This document shows, piece by piece, positions 1-13,500 of a stretch of 64,000 bases of DNA. A model generated the notes under the pieces. That model worked only from the letters and a program-made list of their open reading frames with translations. It was not told the origin of the DNA and ran no database searches. The stretch lies in NCBI RefSeq assembly GCF_004193775.1, contig NC_041021.1, positions 37,397,718 to 37,461,717 on the forward strand. The letters run 5' to 3'. This stretch comes from Glycine soja. Taxonomy: Eukaryota > Streptophyta > Magnoliopsida > Fabales > Fabaceae. The translations under genes and the position numbers were made by a program. The stretch's first letter is position 1, and each line of letters opens with the position of its first letter.

Positions 1-1636
1 CAGAAAATTATATTTTAAGAGTGAAATCATAAGATCAATAAGGAAATAAGACATTAGTTCCAAAAACGATCTCAACTAAAAACTCTAGTTTTTCACTTGT
101 CCTTCAATTCACTCTACTTTGTGGAATAAAAACTTGTCTTCTAACCTATTTTGCCTTCCCTTCATCTCAACTAAAAAGAAAAAAGATATTCCTCTTTCTC
201 AGTTTCTTTGTATTTTTTCTGTCTCTCACCGTATAAATGGTCAAGGACAAATGGACTAAACTTCAATATTGGGTACTAAAAACTAGAATTGCTAGGCCTG
301 CATGTAATCATTGGTAGGACTCAACTTTAAATGATTGTTGACATCCCAACTACAATGGCCCAATATTACCTTCATGGGCTTCTGATAGCACCGAATGTGA
401 TTCGTCCTCTCATTAATAAGAAATTTATAACTGTTGACTCCCTTGATTCCTATATTATGAACTTACTATTAGTTGGGGACTTGGGGTAATAGAAACTATA
501 AAAAAAAAAATATAAGAATACCATCCAATTTTCATATAATTTAATGTATAGGTGTTGCCACTTATCAGATCCTATAAATGAGTAAGCACTATATAAATCA
601 ACTTGAGTTTTTTATGCTCAAGTTTATGAAAAGTTCAAACTCAGGTTGAGTTATGGATGATAGATTAGACTAAAATTTCAATTTCAGTTTATACTTGCTT
701 GATGATTTTGGCCTTCCTAGGGTGAATGTCCACCGAGAAATTCTTCAGGATACCAAAATCAGATAAGGGATTAGACCTAACTCCCTTAGAAGAGTTACTA
801 GGGAGTTGAACATTAGAGGATATAGAGTTGGTCACTAATGCTAAGCTGAGACATTGATTCTCAAATATGATTTTTGTATGCTATACTTAAATTACGTAGT
901 ACCCTGTGTTTTGATCCCTGGCTTTTGTACCAAAAAAGAAAAACCATATTCCTATAATTGGGTCCCTCACCCCGAGTCCATGAGAGCAAAAGACCTTCAT
1001 GTGGTGCAGATGCATGCAGAGAACTTCATACTTAATGGTTAAGAAAAACTTTTAGGCAAAAGAAATTAAATTAATCAATAGATAATTATAATAAAAGAAA
1101 ACACTTTATAATAGCTACTGATTAATTAAATCATTAGTTACTTCACGGGTCTCATAGCAATTCTACAAGATTAAAAAATCAATATTACTAATAATATAAG
1201 AAAAAGCCAAACATGAATCCTCAAATGATGAAATCACATAGTAGTATAAATAAATATGCAGTAAGCATTGCTGCGGGCTTATGAATTTGCCTTTGCAGTC
1301 ACTTCAGCTTGATCCCGACAAAAATCACACTTTTTTCCCTCATTTACTCTCAAAGATGTACACTGTGCCCCATGATAATTGATAATTGATAATGTTATAT
1401 GTCCCAACTCCCAACTAATCAGTTGAGTCATCTTAATTTTTATAGTAATAGTCCTAGTCCTATGTAAGGATGAAAGATGTTTCCATAGAGAAGTAGCTTT
1501 CATGTTCCAATGAAAAGAAAGTAAATTGTATTCATTTCTAAGTCACATTATGTTGCACCCAATGCCAGTTAAATTAGATTAGTTGTGGAATCCAAAACAC
1601 CACACTGGAACTTAATAAAAGAAAGAAGCACAAATG

Positions 1637-1692
<56 letters not shown>

Positions 1693-2030
1693 CATTAACC
1701 CTTCAAGCATTTTTCATTGTTTTTATTTATTTACGTAGTTAGTTCATAAAAAGGTAAATCATGTATCAATTTAATTTCTGAAAAATGTTCGTAATCTAAA
1801 TTATTCATTAATTTTATGGAATAGTTATTCTTATTTGTTAAGAAGTTTCTTTTGTAATTGTGTTTGATCTCCAAAAGTACGTGACATACTTATTCACATG
1901 CAATGCTGGTATTGGATGTGTATTTTGTAAGATATTTGTTTTCAATCTCAAAACAGTATTTGCTCAAATTATCTAATATCATTATCATGCAGTTTGGATT
2001 AAGAATAAATAGATTCTAGCATAGTTGACA
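1..2030. other. AT-rich intergenic spacer
   Basis: No gene is supported here. The short open frames at 854-1042 and 1279-1503 have no recognisable domain or splice context. The only clear structure is the AT microsatellite listed separately. Confidence 0.6.
1641..1687. repeat. (AT)n microsatellite
   Basis: About 23 uninterrupted AT dinucleotides. Such tracts are usually length-polymorphic between accessions. Confidence 0.95.
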
Positions 2031-2035
2031 CTGCA

Positions 2036-3290
2036 ATTACTTCAAGAAAATGTAAAAGAGAAGAATATAAGAAGATAATCTTATTAGTTGCTGCTTGTGC
2101 TGTTCATATAGTCATTGGTGTAGTGACATGGTATCATAATAGTTATTTTGTTAAGGAACTAATCCGTAATTGGGAGCTAGAATGTCGCAGCTTCCTTAAT
2201 CATCTTTATAGAAGGACAGAGAAAGATTGCATTGAACAACTGAGGCTTAGTAAAAGTGTATTTTTTAACCTTTGTAGAATTCTACAATAAAAGGGAGGAT
2301 TAGTAAGAACAAGAAATGTTCCAACAACTGAAGCAATAACAATGTTTTTACATATCCTTGCTCACAACCTAAAGTACAGGGTAGTGCAATTTAGTTATCA
2401 TAGATCTAAAGAAACCATAAGTAGGCAATTCAATGATGTCTTGAGAGTGATAATGAAAGTGAGCAAAGACTATTTGAATTTTCAACCCTGCACTTTAGAA
2501 GGTGCGGAAGCAAACAACTGGAGATGGTTTCAGGTAAGTTTATCAATTGTAGGAGAGATTAGTTAATTATAAAATTTTCTTAGAATATAAAAAAATTGTC
2601 TTGTTTGTAGAGATGTATTAGAGCACTTGATGAGATTCATATTCCGATTACAGATCCTCCTTATGAGAGACCTAGATATGGGTTGGAAGGGTCTGTAGGA
2701 GATTCTCGAGTATTAGGAGATGCATTATGTCGTCAAAATAAACTTGAAATTCCAACTAGTATTAATTCTTGGAGATAATTTTTTTCTTTTTTTTTGTCTA
2801 GTTTAAGCCTATGATTTTTATATTAAACATTGTAGGTAAGTACTTTCTTGTGGATGCGGGATATACCAATGGTCCGGGATTTTTAGCACCATATCGAGGG
2901 ATTAGATATCATCTCAATGAATGGATTGGAAACACCCCTCAAAGTTACAAGGAGTTATTTAATCTTTGCAAGTGCTCGAAATGCAATAGAAAGGTCATGT
3001 GGGATCTTGAAAAAAAAATGAAGTACATTAAGAACTCCTTTATTTTTTGATATAAAGACACAAATAAGAATTATCAATGCTTGTTTTGTGTTACATAATT
3101 TCATAAGAGACGAACAACAAACTGATCAACTTTTAGAAGTTGAAGAATTAAAATTCTTATTTGTTGTTGATGAAGAGTTAGTCCATCAATCAAGGGAAGA
3201 AGAAAATAATGTCATTGATGATATCACAACTATTAAGTCTACTGAGAACTGGACAATTACAAGATACATTAGCTATGAATATGTTTTCTA
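2036..3290 (+). pseudogene. PIF/Harbinger (HARBI1-like) transposase relic
   Basis: A broken copy of the plant HARBI1-like nuclease/transposase (DDE superfamily). Recognisable pieces in order are AACAVHIVIGVV near 2090, LAHNLKYRVVQFSY near 2357, ALDEIHIPITDPP near 2620 (first catalytic Asp), DSRVLGDAL near 2703, FLVDAGYTNGPGFLAPYRG near 2845 (second Asp), ARNAIER near 2976 (catalytic Glu) and INACFVLHNFIRDEQ near 3070. They lie in different frames with stops between them, for example in the coding frame near 2288. The block between the first Asp and DSRVLGDAL is far shorter than in intact relatives, so part of the core is deleted. The ARNAIER motif is out of frame with what precedes it, which suggests a small deletion near 2970. 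It cannot encode an active enzyme. No terminal inverted repeats or target duplication were found. Family assignment is firm; the outer borders are approximate. Confidence 0.85.
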
Positions 3291-3299
3291 ACTATCAAG

Positions 3300-6200
3300 T
3301 TAAAAGAAACTTTGCTTAGAGATAGTTCTATTTTAAATGTAATTTGTTATTGCAGAGAAACTTTGATCAGGTAAGATAATTTAACTTTATTCATCGATAT
3401 TCTCTAAAAACATATGAAACCAATTACTTAAACATTGAATAGAAAAAAAATTGAATCCGATATGATGTAATATAGGTATGATTAAAAATAATTAATCAAT
3501 TAAACTTGATAATTAATTAATAAACATGTATGTCTACTCATTACGGCCATGCTTGCTTAAGAAGAAAACAAGTGAAAGAAATCCAAAATAGCATAGTATT
3601 ATATGTAAATTCAGCTCAAAATATTCATATACAAACATGCATTTTTTTTTTTGTGAGAATATAACATGCATTGTACTGTGTAAAAAATATGTTATAATTT
3701 ATATTAAATAAACAATAAATTTATATAAATACATGCACTGTTTTTATTTCTTGTTACAATATACATGTATTGTGAAATTGTATAAAATGATTTTAATTTT
3801 TTTTACAAATAAAAATACTGGTAATTGATATTAAAATATGATTTATAAGATTGGAATTTTAAATGAAAAATAACTTTAAATACATTTTTCGACACTTAAC
3901 TTTAAATATTATTAGTTAATATATTCACTATAAAATAATATTTTGTATGACAGTATATTGAAAAATTATAAATAGATATATTAAAATTTAATTTATTAAA
4001 TTTTTTTATTAGAAAAAAAAATTTATTGTTTACCCACTAACAACATAAATAAAATGCATTCTAAATCTCCATTAATTACATAAATATATCTCAATGATAT
4101 TTTTCATATCTAAATTGTTGAAGATTTTAAGTAGTAGATGAAAATGTAATATTTTCATGTATTGAAGGCAATAATTTTCAATATAGATTTTTTTTTTATA
4201 TTTCATAAAATATCTCTATGAGCATAATTAAGAAACTAATTCTTTGAGTTAGGAATGATGTTGCATTAAAAAAAAAAAGAATGATGGTCAAATAAAGCTA
4301 TTTTTAAAATATAAGTTCTTGAATTCGTAACATTGAAAGGGAAGTTTGAATAAAGTCTTAATTCATTTGCATTAATTATATACCACTGGGAAAATAATTT
4401 GATGGCGACAATAAATATAACATTTTTTTTTTATTTTAATAACATTATTCAAACACATGTATTTTTCACCATTTAATCTTTTTACACTTTTTATGCGGAA
4501 AGTAATTTGTATATAAATTTATTAAATGAATTAATATGATTAATTGTATTGATAATATTTTTAAATACATTAAATAAATACAGCTCAACATTATCCGAAC
4601 ATAAGAATATTAATAATCAAATTAAGATAATATCTTATTGTATCATTTTCTAAGGAAGTAATATAAAAAAAATACTAATTAAAGATAAACAATTATGTGA
4701 TAAAAAAAAGTATAAAGAGAGAATATATGGAATTGATAGAAAGAAAAAATAAATATGTGTATATATTTTTCATATAGATAGAAAGTGTGTTACAAAATTA
4801 CCATATATTTTAGAAAACCATTAACATTTTTAATTGATTTGATTTAATTCTTATTGAACTTTTTTCAATATTCTATGTATACATTTATTTTTTATATTTT
4901 TATTTTAAATTTATAAATATAACTTTAATTATTTTAAATAAATTTGGAAAAAATAAAATACTATTAAAAAGAAAATTTACTTAATAAAATTTTTTTTGAG
5001 ATATACTTAATAAATCATGATTGACTTGGAATTTGAGATATTCTTATCCACAATTGAAATTAAGATAATTTTATATTAATATTTGCAGGTGAAGAAATTT
5101 GTGATTGATCAGTCACAAAAATAATTAATTACCAACAACTGATTAACATGGGGCTATTGATTAATTTGAGAAAGGAAATTTGTGCCTCGACTAAGCTTTT
5201 GGCTCGTAATAAAGATCTTTCTATCAATCTTGAACTAAAGTTTTGACTAAATTACCGGCCGCACTCTTAGTGAATTGCGATAAAAAGATGAGATAAACAA
5301 CTGAAAAAAACTAATAAATAAAAGACAGATAAAGTTGTAAATCTATAATAGTAGATAAATTAAGGAGATATTATGTTTGGTAATCGTTTTTTACATTTCC
5401 TTAATTAAAATTGTCTATTAATTTAAATATTAAGAATTTACTAAAATTGTCAACTTAAACTGTACAGTTTTTTAATTTTAAAAAACTGTGAATTTGTTAA
5501 CTATTTTTTAACTTTAGCAATCTACCAATTTGTTAACTTTAAAAAATATTCCAATTTATTACTGTTTATTTTTTAAATTGTAAAATCCTACCAATTTGTT
5601 AGTTAAACCAACGTAAACTAAACTATTGTTATTTAAAAAGTATTTTTTTAATTTAAAAATTCAAACTATCCCACTATTCTCGTCTTAGCTTTTTTTTTAT
5701 ATAAAAGAAATCACTATTTTTAAGAAAAAAACTGACAATTTTTTTAATTTTAAAATTCAAACTACTCCAATTTTCTATTGGCTTTCTTTATACCGTCTAA
5801 CTTTTTATTATAATTTTAATAAACTATCAATTAACTATAAACCAAAATTTTAAAATATTTGTTATGAGATTCATACTTGTTAATGATTATACCGAATAAA
5901 GTAAATTTTTAATCCTTTTAAGTATCAACATAATAAACTAACTATTGTAATAAACTAACTATTGTTATTTAGAATGAACAATATTTTTAAATTTAAGATT
6001 TCAGACTATCTCACTATTTTCTTAGTTTTTTTTTCTTAAATAAATCAATGTTACTTAAATATTATCATTTCTTTTTGTTTTTAAAATCCCAAACTATCTC
6101 ACTACTTCATTTATTTATTCTGAAAAGTTAGAAATGTGTTTTTTTTTTATAAAAAAATACAGGAATTATTTCCCAACAATAAAATAAATATACAATAATT

Positions 6201-7600
6201 TATACAGTGAAAAGTAAATGAATGAAAATTATAAATTTGATTGGATTGGTTGAAGACTTTTTTTTTTTTTTTTACATTGTTGAAAATCCCATTTAGCTTG
6301 ATTGACAGCTAAGTATGACAACAAGGTGGGTAATGAATGAGTTTAACTCTTCTAGTATGTGTTCGTGTAAAAGATGGAGGCAGATTCAAGTTTAAAATTT
6401 TAATATTCATCCTCGACCCATTTTGTGTTTTACTGGGTTCGGGAAATGCACGGGTAACCCATCACGCCATTATAATTTATAAATTTACTTATATTTTTTA
6501 AACAAAATATATATTAAGTATTTTTTATTCAAACACTTTATAAATAGAAAAAATATGAATTAAATTATATTTTTAGTTAAATGTATAATTTTAAGTTTGT
6601 TATTTGATTGTTATCATAATTTAAATTGTTTAACTGTTAAATTAATTAATTTATATTTTAAAAAATTACAGTCGCAATTTTGTTGTTGCATCGTTGGCAG
6701 TGTGGATTTGAATCTTAAAAAAACCAAGATTTAGATTTCAGTATTTTATTATAACTTCTAAGTGTCAATGGTTGAATGGGTGTGGCCATATGGTTTGTTG
6801 GGATGTACCAAATCTTAACACGAATGAAAAGTTATGCTATCTTATAAATAAAAGATATCATAATAATTAGAATAATTGTAAAATTATTTTTTACATTCAG
6901 TGAAAAATATAATAATTTTAGGTTGCAACAATTGCAATTTGCATCACAACAACCGGAATGCTCTCAATTGCAACATCAACCACAAATTAAAACGATGATA
7001 TGTCATAATAAAACAAATTTTATAGGTACGGATATAGGTATGATAGGTAGTTAGACACCACCATCGTGGTTCTTATTATTGTTCTTGTTTAAAAAGTGGG
7101 GTTAATATTCATATCCGAATAAAGCATGTATGACCTGTGGACTTGAGGTTCGTTTCTATGTATACTGTTATGTATCAGTCATTTTTTCTAACAAATACAA
7201 TGGGGCTTGCAACTTTCTCTCACCCCATGGGTCTACATTAGCCGATTGAAAACAACTTAAACTGTCGTTAGCCTCTTTTTAGCGCCAACAATATCCATAA
7301 TTTAATGATGTCATTATTTAGTACAAAAGCATGATTCATCATTATTAAATTTAAAGTGAAAAAAAATACAATAGTAACAACAAAATACTTTTTTATTATG
7401 TGAGGTTGACTTTTTGATCAAATTATATCATTAAAGTTAGTTAAAAACCTAATTTACATATATATATTATCGTAGATCTTTTTTAACAAACTATCTTTAA
7501 TATCTTTATTGATGCTCCTAGTGACTTGTGTCAAACCACTCTAACATGAGATTATAGTATGATATGGAATGAAATGAGAATCTTTCTTTTTAGAGTTAGT
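3300..7600. other. Very AT-rich intergenic spacer
   Basis: Mostly poly-A/T runs and short AT motifs, with no coding segment I can support. Between about 5650 and 6110 the phrase 'caaactatcccactatt' and variants recur (near 5667, 5758, 6003 and 6091), each followed by a T-run. This suggests a diverged, irregularly spaced repeat. Confidence 0.5.
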
Positions 7601-7644
7601 GATATAGATCTAAATATCTACAAACATAACAATGAGAAAAAAAG

Positions 7645-7975
7645 CGGTTAGTTTCCACAAATCAAAGATGATTTTATCTCTCTCTATATGAAATAATACA
7701 AATAATCTTTAACTTTTTAATTGAGGCTCTTAAACAATGGTCTTTCACATAAGATATGACATTATTGAAAAAGATAAACACAATATCGTTCACATTTCTC
7801 ATGCAAGGATCAATGGTAAGTTTTCAATAATCAAAGATGGTTTTATCCATACATGTAACAACACAAATAACCATTATCTTGTGGAATTGAGGATCTTAAG
7901 GGATGAACTTTGCATAAGGCAGGAGATTATTAAAAAAGACAAAGATGTTATTGTCCACACTTTTCATGGAGACTC
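7645..7975. repeat. Two diverged tandem units of about 164 bp
   Basis: The phrase 'ttgaggctcttaa' at 7723 recurs as 'ttgaggatcttaa' at 7887. The surrounding phrases recur in the same order: 'aatcaaagatgattttatc' then 'aatcaaagatggttttatc', 'acaaataatc' then 'acaaataacc', and 'attattgaaaaagataaa' then 'attattaaaaaagacaaa'. Spacing is about 164 bp. An open frame of 108 codons (7737-8063) crosses it but looks like a by-product of the repeat. No family recognised. Confidence 0.55.
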
Positions 7976-8479
7976 GCTTGTCTCCTATATTTGTCTTCTC
8001 TTTTATCATTCAGATATAAGATTTTGTTTTAATTTATCCTATTATTTTTTTGTCTTCGAATAATCAGCTTAATGAAGTGTTTATTAAAAAAAATGTTTCT
8101 CATGCAAGTACATATATATAAGTTGATTTTATCATCAAAGAGGGAAATAGTTAAACTATTTTTTCATATAAATTATAACCTACTTTTATAAATTAAAAAA
8201 TATTTTAAACTATTTTCATATTCTTTCACAAACAACTATATATTTTATTACAATCAATTTTTATATGTTTTGAAAAATAAAACAACAAGTAAATTACTAC
8301 ATACAGTATTAATTATTTATAAAAGTAAATTACTGCAAATTTTATTTAACTTAAATATATTTATTAATGAAATTATTTTTTGAAAGTAAAGTTAAAAGTT
8401 AACTTGTTAAGGGACTTTAAAAAAATTTAATTTGTCAAGGTGTACAAATAGTACTACATAAGAGGAGGAAAAAAAAAAA

Positions 8480-10530
8480 AAAAACCTGGACGTAAGACAG
8501 TGGCACAAGTCTGAGTCGTGAATAATCGTTGTTGTCGAAGTTTAATCTCTCATTCCGTGTTTTCCCCAGATTTATGCGTAAGTGAACTCCCACTCCCTCC
8601 AACCTCTGTCGTTTTTATCTTCTTTTTACTATTCCGCTACTGCGTTTTGGTTTCAAACTAGAGAGAACCCTAGTCTCTGTGAATGCTCAACTGCTTTCTC
8701 CTTCAATTTCTTCCCCAAAGATCGCTTCTTTTTTACACATTTCTCAAATCAAAAGGCAATCATCAACTACTCACTCACAATTCCTCGTTTCCTATCTTTT
8801 ATTTTTCTCCAATGGTTGAGGTTTTGGTGGTTTTGCACGTTTCGAATTTTGGTTCCGCTCTTCCCTTTGCAATGTGGTTGATCTGCTTTCGATGTTTATT
8901 TTCGTTGGTGTTTGTGTGTGTGTGTTTTTACAATTGTCGTTATGGATTTCTTCAATGGTGGAAATACATGTACTTTTTTTAATGGGTGGAAAGACATGTG
9001 TTTATAGTTTATGCATAGTGGTCGTGTATATGTTAGTTGTAATTGTGTTTGTTTGCGTTTTAATATGGATTTCAGAACAATTTGGTGATGTACTTTTGTT
9101 AGAATTGATTGATGATAGGGTGGCAGACTGATAGATAAGAGGAGGAAAAGGAATTTGATTTTGGTATTACTCAAGGAGAATTTCCGTAGGTCTTTAACTG
9201 ATTGTTTTGATTTGATGTCTACTTGTGAGTTTAATATGTAGTTGGTTGGAAAGGTCTTTTAAGATAGATGGATGAATGATACAAAATGTCATAGTTCATA
9301 CTGCCTTTGCTGTGGGACTGTTAATGCTGTTTTGGGGGCATTTATTTATTTACTAATAATATTTAATGAAAATAGATGGATGTTGTTTTTGATGTTTTTT
9401 CCTTCAATCTAAGTCACAATATATTGTTAATTGTTTTGCAATATTTGTTCTCTTCTGTTAGCAAAATTTATTTTTATCTGATAAAGAATTTTGAAAATGG
9501 AACCCATTTGCTTCAACACTTTTTCCAAGGGTTGCTCTGATAATTTATTGATATTTCTGTGGTCATTGTGGTGTTATACTTCCCTTTCTTTCCCCCTCCC
9601 ATTTATTGGTTGGATTTACATGAAAAGGAATAATGAGATCGATGATCAAATTTTTGTAATCTCTTAATTGTGTTTGCTTGTTTTAAAAAATTGGGAATTA
9701 TGGATCAAGGCGTACCCTCAGGTGGGTTGCTACAAGATAAATGCTATTTTCCTTTAATGTGATTCACGCTGTATTTATTTATTTATTTGTTTAATTTTTC
9801 CCCTTACATTGTTAATGAATATTTGTTTAATAAGGAAGCTGGAATATGGTTCAAGTTTCAAGTAGATGCTTCACAATGTGGGCCATATTCATCATTTCAC
9901 CAATAGAACTAATTTTGTTCTCTTTTAGGGGATTGAGTTTCTGATTTAATATCAAAGCCCAATATAACAGCTATGAGTGAAGGTGTTTTCGTTTGGGAAG
10001 CTTTATCCATAGTAGTCAATAGTGCGGTATAGCAGCGCTATAGTGGGATAGTGGAGTGGAGCAACCCTGGGTCGATTAGTGTAGTGGTTTCTAACAATGG
10101 TCGTAGTGGCTGCAGTAGCGGCTGTAATAGTGTCTTTTCGCACACTATAGTGACACTATCATGATAGACTTAAAAAACCCTGGAACATCATTGTTTTTTT
10201 TTTGGGATTTTTTTAACTTCATTACCATGTTCTTATTGCTCGTAGATTGATGGTGATTGTGTGACTTATTATTTATCATGAATTTCTTTAATTTTAGTTT
10301 TATTTTTTCAGTATTTATATGTGTAGTGTATAGCTTATTAAAATAACGGTCATCCCGCTTCCTACTATAACATTTTCAGATTTAGCTTTATAACTATTAA
10401 CTATGGAGTTATCATTTGTTGTCATGTGGAATGGGATGTTCATGATACCTTTTTACTACAGGTTGGCTCAGCATTTTAATGGTTCTGTTTCTTGGGTGGC
10501 TGAGGAAAGAGAATTTCTTATTTTGATTTC
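8480..10530 (+). promoter_or_regulatory. Promoter, 5' leader and leader introns of the CHR27-like gene
   Basis: The strip 8490-8900 is less AT-rich than the spacer and pyrimidine-rich ('ctctcattccgtg', 'cttcaatttcttcccc'), as expected of a plant transcription start and leader. I cannot place the first exon exactly. A strong acceptor 'ttttactacag' ends at 10461, so the last leader exon probably starts at 10462 and carries the start codon at 10531. A TGA at 10501 in the reading frame rules out a longer N-terminus within this exon. The overlapping open frames at 8582-9174 on both strands have no protein signature and are treated as non-coding. Confidence 0.45.
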
Positions 10531-13500
10531 ATGGACAGCCAGAATGGGTGTATATATATTAGTTCGTCAGATGATGACTTGGAGGAGATAGAAGATCCAA
10601 GGAGGACTCTTCCGCAATGGGCTACTAATACAGAGAAGAGTTCATGTGTGTGATCTTTAGTAAAAGCTCCCTTTTAAAATATTTTTTTAGAATTAGTAAT
10701 CATCGTACATGTAATATTATGTGCAGATAATGGTGGATGGTCTAGGCGGGATAGTTCTTCAAGAGGGGCAAATAGTTCAAACCCAAGCTCTTCTAATGTT
10801 TATAATCATTCACAAGTTAAGCCTCAAACCCTGCCCGTGTCCAGCACCAATACACTGAACCATAGAATTGCACGAAGAGATGAACCTTCCTACCATGCCC
10901 TGAATGGAAACACAAGTCAGCAACAGACTGTTAGTTCCCGAATTTCAAATATTCATGGTGCAGATTATGAGAAAATGTCATCTCAGCAAGCTTTCAAGAG
11001 GACCCTTCCGTCATCTCTTCAACCTTCTGCAACAAGGGCTCTTCCTTCTTCATTTGCATCAGACAGCAGATTAAGAAACTTAAAAGATAACGCGAGCAGT
11101 AGTCAACTTCATGATGCATATAAGAATCGTCCCCATGGAGTAGGACCTAGCACGTCCAGTGACAGGGGCTACATTCGTGAAAATTTTGGCAGGGGCTATG
11201 ATGAAGATCGTTTCTTGTATCAAAATGGTGGGAATAGGATTCTTCCTTCACCTTTGATGCTCGGAAAGGTTATATCTCCACAGTTTGCTACTTCTAGTGA
11301 ATCTGCGTATCGTTCTGGAGCAGGTGATGAAAGGGCTGCTGAAAGTGATGAGAGACTAATTTATGAGGCAGCATTGCAGGTATTACATTCTGTTTATCAT
11401 TGTGCTTGTAGATTTAACTCCTTAAATTCTTTAAGTTGTATGCAGAAGATATTTCCTCTGTTAAGTTTGAGTGGAAATCATTTAATGAAAGTTATTTCCT
11501 TAAGTAAGAAGCTTTGTTTGGGACTTATATGTGATGTGTTGCCAAAATTGATTCCTTTGGGAGATTTGTTTTGGTTGTTGAGATTTTGAATTTAAGATGC
11601 AGTGCTCCTGGATATAAAAGTGGTGAAGCTGGTTCTCTCCCTCTTTTATCATTTTCTTCATTTTTGGTGTTCAGTGTCAATTTTCTTTCTTAAAAGTTGT
11701 TTAATCCTTTACATGCTTGTCAGGTTGTTAGAATTGTTTTTGATTTGAGGGTATTAAAATTATTATTCTTCTATCATGGTGGTATAGTAGGAGTTAATTC
11801 TCCGGAAATACACTATTTAATATTGAGTTACAATTAGTCCTAAAGTAAAACGATTAAACCTAATGTTGAGTATCACATGCTTTGGTGTTTAATGTTATGC
11901 TTTATGCTTTATCAATGTTTGTCCTGTATTAATGTGGTTTGTGGAAGGTGCTTTGAAGATTATATTTTCAGTGCTTGTGTGTGTGTTATAGTCATAGAGA
12001 CTCAATATTGTCAATTGTGAATTTGGTTATCGCAGGATATCAGTCAACCTAAAACAGAATATGACTTACCTGCTGGTGTATTGTCTGTCTCTCTTCTGAG
12101 ACATCAGGTATTAAGGCTTGTCTATTAAATTGCTTTTATCATTTCTGTTCTGGGCCATTTATTTGTTATCACTTTGTATTTCAGAAAATTGCATTGGCTT
12201 GGATGCTTCAGAAGGAAACCAAGAGTTTGCATTGCTTGGGGGGGATTTTGGCTGATGATCAGGTCAATATTTGATGATAAATTTTTTAATCAATGGCTCT
12301 TTACATTTAATTCTGAGTTTTGTTACCTGAACATCAAAACCTTGTTCAAGCAGGGCCTTGGAAAGACAATTTCAATGATTTCCCTCATCCTGGCACAGAG
12401 GACATTACAGTCAAAATCGAAAATAGATGATACATGCAGTCATAAAACTGAAGCTTTGAATTTGGACGATGATGATGACAATGGTAGTGTTGATGTGGAA
12501 AAGCATAAAAATAGCGAAGAATCTGATGATATAAAACCTAGTAGAGAACCAAGCAGTTCAACACAGGCACCTGGTAGAAAAAGGCCAGCTGCTGGTACAC
12601 TAGTTGTCTGCCCTGCTAGTGTTCTTCGACAGTGGGCCAGGGAACTCGATGAAAAAGTTGGAGATGAAAAGCTTTCTGTTTTGGTTTATCATGGGGGCAG
12701 TAGGACAAAGGATCCTGTTGAGCTCGCAAAATTTGATGTGGTTCTAACAACATACTCTATTGTGACTAATGAAGTTCCCAAACAACCATTAGTTGAGGAG
12801 GATGATATTGATGAAAAAATGGGGGAAAGATTTGGGTTATCCTCTGAGTTTTCTGTTAGTAAAAAGAGGAAAAAGCCATTTAATGGAAATAAGAAGAGTA
12901 AAAAAGGTGGAAAGGGAATTGACAGTTCTTCTATTGAATGTGGTTCTGGTCCTCTTGCCAAAGTTGGTTGGTTTAGGGTTATTCTTGATGAGGCTCAAAC
13001 GATAAAGAATCATAGAACTCAGGTGGCTAGAGCTTGCTGCAGCCTTAGAGCCAAAAGAAGGTGGTGCTTATCTGGAACTCCTATTCAAAATACTATTGAT
13101 GATTTGTATAGCTACTTTAGGTTCCTAAAGTATGATCCTTATGCTGTATACAAATCATTCTACAATACAATAAAAGTTCCAATATCCAAAAATACTATTC
13201 AAGGTTACAAGAAACTTCAAGCAGTTTTAAGGGCCATAATGCTACGTCGTACAAAAGGTGAATTTCTTATATTCCGATTGCTCATGTCCTGACTGATAGA
13301 TTGTGTTTTACCTTTTTGCTGGCATGGTATGGGTTTTCAGAGTCCTTGCGATATTCTCACTGATCTCCTCTTAAGTATAGTCATCATTCAGATAATTTTT
13401 CTTCAATGTTTTTCTTTATTTCATCATGTTTGACATTTGATACTAGTGTACTACCATTCCAGTATCAGCAGAAATTCATTCTTGTATAGGACGTCTTCTG

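Noticed and set aside
8582..9174. Overlapping open frames on both strands near the CHR27-like promoter
   Set aside because: No domain, several overlapping frames of similar length, and a pyrimidine-rich leader-like composition; more likely leader and intron.
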